Assembly: GCA_964473025.1 (NCBI GenBank)
Contig: CAYYMZ010000001.1
Coordinates: forward strand, 37,142-101,141
DNA: 64,000 bases
Source of the DNA: CAYYMZ01 sp964473025
Lineage (GTDB): Bacteria > Patescibacteriota > UBA1384 > DTJR01
Direction of reading: 5' to 3'
In this document: positions 58,462-64,000 of the stretch, piece after piece
Layout of the letters: each line of letters starts with the position of its first letter
Position numbering within the stretch: position 1 is the first letter of the stretch
Position numbers and translations under genes: made by a program
Notes under the pieces: generated by a model
The model's input: the letters and a program-made list of their open reading frames with translations, nothing else
Database searches by the model: none
Told to the model about the DNA's origin: nothing

Positions 58462-59885
58462 TTTTTGGTTGGCGTTTCTGTAATCATCTCCCAAAATAAT
58501 GCAAATACGCTCTTTGGGGGTGCTGGAGCTTTAGATCCTCCAAAACCAAACCCTTTTTGCTCGGTTGGTGCGGTTTCTGCTACAGGAGTCTCAACTAGGG
58601 TGTCCTCTAAATCCTCCAGTTCAAAGTCATCTTCACCAAATTCGTCTTCGTCGTAAAGCTCATATCCTTCGGGCAGCTCCCTTATATTTAACTGCGCTGC
58701 GCGTCCTTCAAACTTTTGCGACAATCTTTCGTGCCAAGCTTCGTTTGCCGAAAACAAGCTTGATAGTTCCGGTCTTTGAGCTAAAATCTCGGCTGTTTGC
58801 TTAAAGTTCATATTTTTCGCAATGCCTAAATCTTTCAAACTTGAAGTACCCGTCTTCTTTAAGATATATGCCTCAACACCATCCCTGCTGGAAAATTGCA
58901 ATCGGCGGCTTAAGTAACTTTCCTTGGTTGCTCCATACTCAAGATGAAAGGCAATCATTTCGGCTACCAGCTCTTTTGCAACCTGTTCTCGTTCGGCGGG
59001 TTTATTGGCATCCCCAATTTCTTCCAGGGTATCCAACCTTTCGCGAATGTAATTATTCCAGATTAATTTTTCTGTTTTGGGGTTGGCAAGAGTTTTTAAA
59101 ATATCAACTAATTCTGGATATTCTTTGAATTTTGAGATCACGTCTGGAGTTGGATTTTGGGAAGCTTTTAAAAATGCAAACCAGATATCGGAGGGGAAAA
59201 TATCACATTTTTCGCCTAACACGTGCCCTATTTCGTGACGTAAAATATGCCTTTGAGAATTGTCCTTTGCCGTTATAAAGTTTTCATATAAAAATATAGT
59301 CGTCTTGCCGTCAACGTTGGTAAAAAGTCCGAAAATCTTGTTTTGGTCATAGTTTAGATCGCCCTCTTTTACCTCCGGTCCGGGCTTTGTTTGGATGGTA
59401 ATTCCTCCATCTAAAAAAAGAGATAATTTTTCGCCGGATAAATAACCGCTCAAGACAGATGAGTACAAAACTTCTCGTATTGAATCAATGGTCCGATCTT
59501 TATTATCTTTTTCAATATTGGGAAATTGCGTTTCTATTTGTTCTTCTATTTTAGCAAGAAGCGATGATTCTAAAAAAATAATTTCTTGGGCAAGCGCCCC
59601 TGCCTCTTGATTTGAGAAAAGTTCCTTTTTTTGCTCAAAATAACCTCGAAGCACCCTCGCCATATCCTCGGGACTATCTTTTTGCAATCTTACATATTCA
59701 GCAAGCGAAGCGCTTTCAGTTTCTCTTTCATAGACGGCAAAAATCTCTCCATTAACTTCGTCCTGTTCCGGGCTGTAAGAATTAAACTCCTCCGCAGGGT
59801 TTACTTTTTCGGAATTTGTCTCCGGTGGTGAAATATTATCTGGCGGTAATTCTGCCTCGTTAATTTGGGGTGGTTGGTTTGGCAT
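58458..59885 (-). CDS. Predicted zinc metallopeptidase, secretion-cluster associated
   Basis: 475 residues, no signal peptide. HExxH motif in ILRHEIGHVLGEKCDIFP (about residues 215-232); a Glu further along (VAEMIAFHLEYG) could be the third ligand. The N-terminal 60 residues are Pro/Glu-rich and the C-terminus ends in an acidic stretch (DEDEFGEDDFELEDLEDT) and KAPAPPKSVFALFWEM. The start overlaps the end of the VirB6-like gene by 26 bases, so it belongs to that operon. Family not identified; peptidase activity is inferred from the motif only. Confidence 0.68.
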   Translation of the reverse strand: MPNQPPQINEAELPPDNISPPETNSEKVNPAEEFNSYSPEQDEVNGEIFAVYERETESASLAEYVRLQKDSPEDMARVLRGYFEQKKELFSNQEAGALAQEIIFLESSLLAKIEEQIETQFPNIEKDNKDRTIDSIREVLYSSVLSGYLSGEKLSLFLDGGITIQTKPGPEVKEGDLNYDQNKIFGLFTNVDGKTTIFLYENFITAKDNSQRHILRHEIGHVLGEKCDIFPSDIWFAFLKASQNPTPDVISKFKEYPELVDILKTLANPKTEKLIWNNYIRERLDTLEEIGDANKPAEREQVAKELVAEMIAFHLEYGATKESYLSRRLQFSSRDGVEAYILKKTGTSSLKDLGIAKNMNFKQTAEILAQRPELSSLFSANEAWHERLSQKFEGRAAQLNIRELPEGYELYDEDEFGEDDFELEDLEDTLVETPVAETAPTEQKGFGFGGSKAPAPPKSVFALFWEMITETPTKN

Positions 59886-62694
59886 TTTGACTTGCGCTTA
59901 TTTTGCTTGATGGCGAGATGTTTTTCAACCCTTGAGTGAAAGAAGAATCCGAGGGTAGGCCTCCCGCCAGAGTTTTTTGGATGTCTTGCGAAATTTGACT
60001 CTTCAAGACCGTTTTGGCCTTTTGCGGGTTTGAAGAAAGCGTTTTCTCGTCGACGCCGCCTTTTGCCAAACTATCAATCACGTCCAGCACGCTCTGAGCA
60101 TGCTTCTTTGTCTCCACAATCGCATCTGACGATATTTCCCCGTCGGGAGCGATATTGGAGCCAGGAACGTATTTACTGACCTCTGCGGCGAAATTCTTTG
60201 CCCCGTCTGGCGAAGGGTTTTTTTGATTTAAGTATGATCCAAGTGATTTCTTGATTTCGGAAAAACTTGAGGTTTGGTTTTCTTTCAAATTATCAGAAAG
60301 CTTGGAGCAGATTGTGTCGGAAACTGCGGTTTTTTGGGATGAAACCTGATTGGCAATTTCCGAAATTAAACTGCTTGATAGATCTCTGTTAATAAAACCT
60401 TCGCGCAGCATACCGAGCGTTTCGGCATTAGTCGCCTCTGGTTTGATGTATTTTTTGGCTTCTTCCAAATCAACCCTCGGATTTTTGGCAATGGCAATTG
60501 CGGTAGAAATTGGCGCTCCCGCTTTCTGCAGGTTCGAGACAACGTTATTCTGGGCGTTATCCTGGACTTTGCCCAAACGTTGTAAGAAATACATCCCGTT
60601 GTTTTCAAATGTATCGGAGCCATGCGATTTCATCTGCGAAATTATATCCTTTATCGCACCGGTGGGTGGAGGGGGCATAATTTTATTATCCTTAACCACA
60701 TTTGAGAACAGCCCGACCATGTCTTTAAAACCGGTCGAGTAATCCTTTTGATCCTGATTCATCAAAATTTTTGCCTGCGCGGTGGATAAAAGCTCGCTCT
60801 TCTTTGAGTCGAGTGTTTGCAACCGGTCAAAAACCTTAGTGTACTCGTTTTGATAAGTTGGGATTAAGTCATTTTTTGTCAAAACCCCGTCTTGAATCGC
60901 CTTTTTTACGACGGCAAGCGGGAGGTTATCTAACGCCCCTTTTTGCGCAAGCGCTTTGATTGCTTCGGGGTTTTGTAGTTTGTCCCCCTCGGAAATTTGC
61001 GAGAGACGCACTAGCTTTCTGGCCGCGTCGGCCCGGATCGCGGCGCCCTCATCATCTAAAATCTGCCCGTTTTTATTTTTAAGTTCTGATACCAAGCTTG
61101 GGTTTTGCCAAACTCTAAAATCGCTTTGCCTAACGACATTTTTGAAGGCCTCGGGCGTTAAATCAGCGACCGATTGAGCCAAAATCGCACTCGGGCGGAT
61201 AAAATTGGCCGTATTCGCTTTGGCAAACATTTCCGGCAAATCAGGCAGAGTCGAGCGGTCAAAATATGGTTTGGAGCGAACTTTTTCGAGTCGGCGCAAC
61301 TCTGCGGTAGAGGTAAGCGAGCGCCTGCCTTCGATGCCGGCAATAATCTTTTCGGCTTGCGGCGTTTGCAGGATTTTGTCGGAGATTGTTTGTCCGCCAG
61401 TTTGGCGCCCTTCGCCCTTCGTTTGGCCTTTTTTTAATCGTAAGGCCTCTCCCAAACCGGTTTTAGCGATTTTGTAGGAGAGATTGCGCCAATCCGACTC
61501 ATAGGTAAACGGGAAGCGGATTAAAAAGACAATCACAGCCGTTTTAAACAGCATCAAGGCCAGAGCTACTATGGGCGTGCTCGTGGAGCTGGCGGAGAAT
61601 TCATTCATAACAAAAAAGACAAAATTGACCATCGGAGCATAAAAGAGAGCAACAAGCAGGATTGTCCACCATTTTTTAAATAAAAACTGTGTCTGTGGCA
61701 AAAGTAAAGTTAAAAAGGCGATCGGGGACACGGCGGTTAGGATGCCGACTACCAGCGGGCGCAAAGCCATCAAATATTCAAAAACAAAAACGACAATGGC
61801 GGGGATAAGGAGAAAGATTGTACCGAGAATGGCACTGATAAAACTCGGTTGAGCCAATGAAAACAGATTGTTTGAAACGCTAAAAATCTGCCCAACGGCC
61901 GAGAAGGGATTTGACGGGTCGGCGGAAAGCGTGCCACCGAAAATGTTCTGCATCGGATGCAAGGCCTGATAAGGAGAAAATATTGTTAAGGAGTAGGAAA
62001 CATCGATTAAGCGGGAAACCAGATAAATAGCGTAGATTGAAAGCCAGCCCCCAACCAAGGCGATAAAGAGAGTGGGAAGGGCTTTTTTAACCGCATAGGT
62101 GTTGATGTCATAGTGCAAGATATTGGCGAAGGCGACGATAATTAGGACTAAGAAAGCCAGAACGGTGGTGATGTTGCGGGTGGCATCAAAAACATTTTTA
62201 ACCGAGGTGTTTTTACTTGGCTTGTTTGGATCGGGTTGGGGAGCAATGATGCTGTCTGTTAATTGGCTGGTTTTAGAAGCGTAAAAACCTGATTTTCCTA
62301 TTTCCCCAAAGATATTATCGCCCGTGCCCCCGAATCCGCCAGACGGTTTACATTGACCGCTAGGCGTATATTCAAACGCAATGCCGTTTTTGTAATTTGC
62401 CTGATCGGGGGTCTTTTGGATTTCACAGGTTATTTTAGTGGCAAAGTCAACGGTCGTGCTGCTTATAACCCTCATCAAAGAGCAGATGTTCTCCTTATAA
62501 AGGTTGCGCGGGTCGTTTTCGAAAAGCTGATCACAAAAGTTTAGTACGGGGGCGGTTGTAATTTCGTCACCAGTTGGTTTTTTTGTATTCCAATCCGTAT
62601 AGCTTTCGCCCGATGGAAATGCACAAACAGCCGAAGGCACAAGCAGGCCGAGGGCGAAGGTTATCATCAAAATGTATTTTTTAAGCTTCGGCAT
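59860..62694 (-). CDS. Large VirB6/TrbL-like membrane protein
   Basis: 944 residues. A signal peptide (about 1-25, ending SAVCA), an extracytoplasmic N-domain with paired Cys residues (NFCDQLF, NICSLMR, ITCEIQ), then about six to seven helices between residues 165 and 410 (FLVLIIVAFANILHYDINTY; LFIALVGGWLSIYAIYLV) and a long cytoplasmic helical tail of about 500 residues. This topology, with SPIAFLTLLLPQTQFLFKKW, is typical of the VirB6/TrbL-like proteins of CPR type IV secretion-like clusters. The huge charged tail is unusual. Overlaps both neighbours by 1-26 bases. Confidence 0.7.
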   Translation of the reverse strand: MPKLKKYILMITFALGLLVPSAVCAFPSGESYTDWNTKKPTGDEITTAPVLNFCDQLFENDPRNLYKENICSLMRVISSTTVDFATKITCEIQKTPDQANYKNGIAFEYTPSGQCKPSGGFGGTGDNIFGEIGKSGFYASKTSQLTDSIIAPQPDPNKPSKNTSVKNVFDATRNITTVLAFLVLIIVAFANILHYDINTYAVKKALPTLFIALVGGWLSIYAIYLVSRLIDVSYSLTIFSPYQALHPMQNIFGGTLSADPSNPFSAVGQIFSVSNNLFSLAQPSFISAILGTIFLLIPAIVVFVFEYLMALRPLVVGILTAVSPIAFLTLLLPQTQFLFKKWWTILLVALFYAPMVNFVFFVMNEFSASSTSTPIVALALMLFKTAVIVFLIRFPFTYESDWRNLSYKIAKTGLGEALRLKKGQTKGEGRQTGGQTISDKILQTPQAEKIIAGIEGRRSLTSTAELRRLEKVRSKPYFDRSTLPDLPEMFAKANTANFIRPSAILAQSVADLTPEAFKNVVRQSDFRVWQNPSLVSELKNKNGQILDDEGAAIRADAARKLVRLSQISEGDKLQNPEAIKALAQKGALDNLPLAVVKKAIQDGVLTKNDLIPTYQNEYTKVFDRLQTLDSKKSELLSTAQAKILMNQDQKDYSTGFKDMVGLFSNVVKDNKIMPPPPTGAIKDIISQMKSHGSDTFENNGMYFLQRLGKVQDNAQNNVVSNLQKAGAPISTAIAIAKNPRVDLEEAKKYIKPEATNAETLGMLREGFINRDLSSSLISEIANQVSSQKTAVSDTICSKLSDNLKENQTSSFSEIKKSLGSYLNQKNPSPDGAKNFAAEVSKYVPGSNIAPDGEISSDAIVETKKHAQSVLDVIDSLAKGGVDEKTLSSNPQKAKTVLKSQISQDIQKTLAGGLPSDSSFTQGLKNISPSSKISASQNAKPTTPN

Positions 62695-64000
62695 TAAATT
62701 ATATTAATTATTATTCCTTCAACCGTATCGTTGGGAGTGATTTTAACATTTTTCTTCTTTGTAGCGCGCAAACCGGTGTTTAAATCCAGCATATCTTGGC
62801 GGAATGAGTCGCTGCCGATTTTGAGATTTTTTTCATAAAATGCTTGCGGCACGGTTATTTCCGCCGGTATGAGATCTTTTTTCCCCTCATCTCCAAGGGT
62901 GGCGTTGTTGGTCATAATTTCCGAAATTAACTGGGCGCTTTTTTGCTGAGCGGCTTGGGGTCCGGCGGAGGCGATGTTTTTTATTTCAAATTCACCTGGG
63001 CCGTATTTTTTAGAATATGGATCGATTGAAACCGCGCCGATTTGAGGGTAATAGTCGACGGCGCAAAGATAGGGTTTGGCGAGAGAACCGGAGTCAACGG
63101 CGCTCATCCAGTCAAAGTCGGGATTTAGCTTAATGGGTAAAATCAACGCGGGTTTTTTGGTGCTGGTGTCGGTGCATTTAATAAAATCGAGGGAATCAAT
63201 ACTAAATGCCGATCCGTCATTTACAACCTTTCCGTCTTTTGAAAATGTCAGTGATGGCACGACGTTTTCGTGATTTTCGGCAATCAAACCGATCAAATCA
63301 GCGGTGACCGCACCCACTTCGCCCTTGGTTATCTTGTTATAATCACTCGGATTCAAAATCAACTTTCCGGCTTTGCTTACCGTGGTAATTACCGAAATAA
63401 TCTTTTTCCCAACAATACCGACGGGATTAAAACGGAAGAAAGTAGAATAATATATATAGATCATTCCGTAAACGCCGAAAGTCATTGCAAAAAGCAAAAA
63501 CGCAATGAGAAGCCAATGTTTTTTTAAAAATTTAAATAAGTATTTATTAAGTGTTATTGAGAGGTCGACTAAACTTATAATCGTCAATACGAGAGATATT
63601 CCACCGGTGGGTATTGCCGCGCCAATACCTGAGACACCAAGTATTATAGCTACAATCGACCTCGCCGATAATTTGGCGGCCTGCTTTGCCCCCTCTTTTG
63701 CAAGTTGCTTTCCGGCTTGTTTGACTATTTGTTTTTCTACCTGTTTTGTAGCTTCCTTGCCCACCTGTTTTCCAGCAGCTTTCGCTCCAGCGGAAGTGGC
63801 TGACTTTGCCCCTTGTCCCACTGCTTGCCCGGCGCTTTCCGCCGCATTCGCAGAACCAACCCCTCCGGCGGGTGGCGGTGTCGGTGCACCTCCCGGTGCA
63901 GGAGCGCCAGGTTTTGGCGGAGCGGGAAGTTTTTCTGCTGGCTGGCCTTTTGGTGGCGGAGGTGTTGGTGCGCCTCCCGGTGCAGGAGCGCCAGGTTTTG
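62694..64000 (-). CDS. Proline-rich, Lys/Ala-helical membrane protein, runs off right edge
   Basis: The minus frame is open from the window edge to the stop at 62694 (435 codons), so the GTG at 63821 is probably internal. Visible order: a Pro/Gly-rich segment with two near-identical KPGAPAPGGAPTPPP units, an Ala/Lys/Gln amphipathic stretch with imperfect repeats (KQVGKEATKQVEKQIVKQAG), two transmembrane segments (ISLVLTIISLVDLSITL and WLLIAFLLFAMTFGVYGMIY) and an extracytoplasmic domain of about 230 residues. No named family. One-base overlap with the VirB6-like gene suggests a joint membrane complex. Confidence 0.7.
   Translation of the reverse strand, partial: KPGAPAPGGAPTPPPPKGQPAEKLPAPPKPGAPAPGGAPTPPPAGGVGSANAAESAGQAVGQGAKSATSAGAKAAGKQVGKEATKQVEKQIVKQAGKQLAKEGAKQAAKLSARSIVAIILGVSGIGAAIPTGGISLVLTIISLVDLSITLNKYLFKFLKKHWLLIAFLLFAMTFGVYGMIYIYYSTFFRFNPVGIVGKKIISVITTVSKAGKLILNPSDYNKITKGEVGAVTADLIGLIAENHENVVPSLTFSKDGKVVNDGSAFSIDSLDFIKCTDTSTKKPALILPIKLNPDFDWMSAVDSGSLAKPYLCAVDYYPQIGAVSIDPYSKKYGPGEFEIKNIASAGPQAAQQKSAQLISEIMTNNATLGDEGKKDLIPAEITVPQAFYEKNLKIGSDSFRQDMLDLNTGLRATKKKNVKITPNDTVEGIIINII

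Overview
The window looks like a chromosomal segment of a Candidate Phyla Radiation (Patescibacteria-type) bacterium. The clues are an archaeal-type aspartyl-tRNA synthetase with no GAD domain, a compact prolyl-tRNA synthetase with no editing insert, many small membrane proteins of unknown function, a VirB6/TrbL-like gene, intergenic AAATGACAAAT-type repeats and GC-rich palindromes that have entered protein-coding genes. UGA is a normal stop here (aspS and the RmlD-like gene end in TGA), so the UGA=Gly code of Gracilibacteria/Absconditabacteria does not apply. There is no rRNA, so the lineage cannot be placed more exactly.

Layout. 1-10.9 kb is a cell-surface polysaccharide locus: methyltransferase, RmlD-like reductase, WecB epimerase, two GT4 and one GT2 glycosyltransferases, DUF2304, a GalE-like epimerase and a GT-C-like membrane protein. 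10.9-16.5 kb holds aspS, membrane proteins and a Doc-type toxin-antitoxin operon that continues into AlkD and an S51 peptidase, then tRNA-Ser(GCU). 16.5-31.6 kb holds a membrane protein, two tRNA-Arg genes, a lipoprotein cyclophilin, a GT2, UPF0182, a zincin, a P-type Ca/cation ATPase, tRNA-Ser(UGA) and a TPR protein. 31.7-35.4 kb holds valS and trpS; 37-41 kb a nucleotidyltransferase and groES-groEL; 42.7-53 kb a Xer recombinase, two PAP2 proteins, DedA, PRC-barrel, ZIP transporter, YchF, a C39 peptidase, tRNA-Glu and an ABC-2 exporter. 57.2-64 kb holds proS and a cluster of large membrane/secretion-like proteins running off the right edge.

Two kinds of transcription unit are interleaved. 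The AT-rich resident genes are often leaderless: a -10 box lies 6-8 bases before the start codon and there is no Shine-Dalgarno sequence (for example ychF, proS, trpS, xer, ABC ATPase). About ten GC-rich units are scattered between them at 0.7-2.4, 18.3-18.6, 21.7-22.3, 29.9-30.8, 35.5-37.2, 37.9-38.8, 40.9-41.75, 41.8-42.7, 53.0-54.3 and 55.0-57.2 kb. Most have a near-consensus sigma-70 promoter, nearly all a strong GGAGG-type ribosome site, and all a hard GC-rich terminator. Nearly all of their products are unrecognisable. One of the units encodes no plausible protein and looks like an approximately 800-nt structured RNA with a consensus promoter. This cassette system, the candidate giant RNA, a duplicated promoter/palindrome module and a structured groESL leader that can mask its own ribosome site are the main points for a second look.
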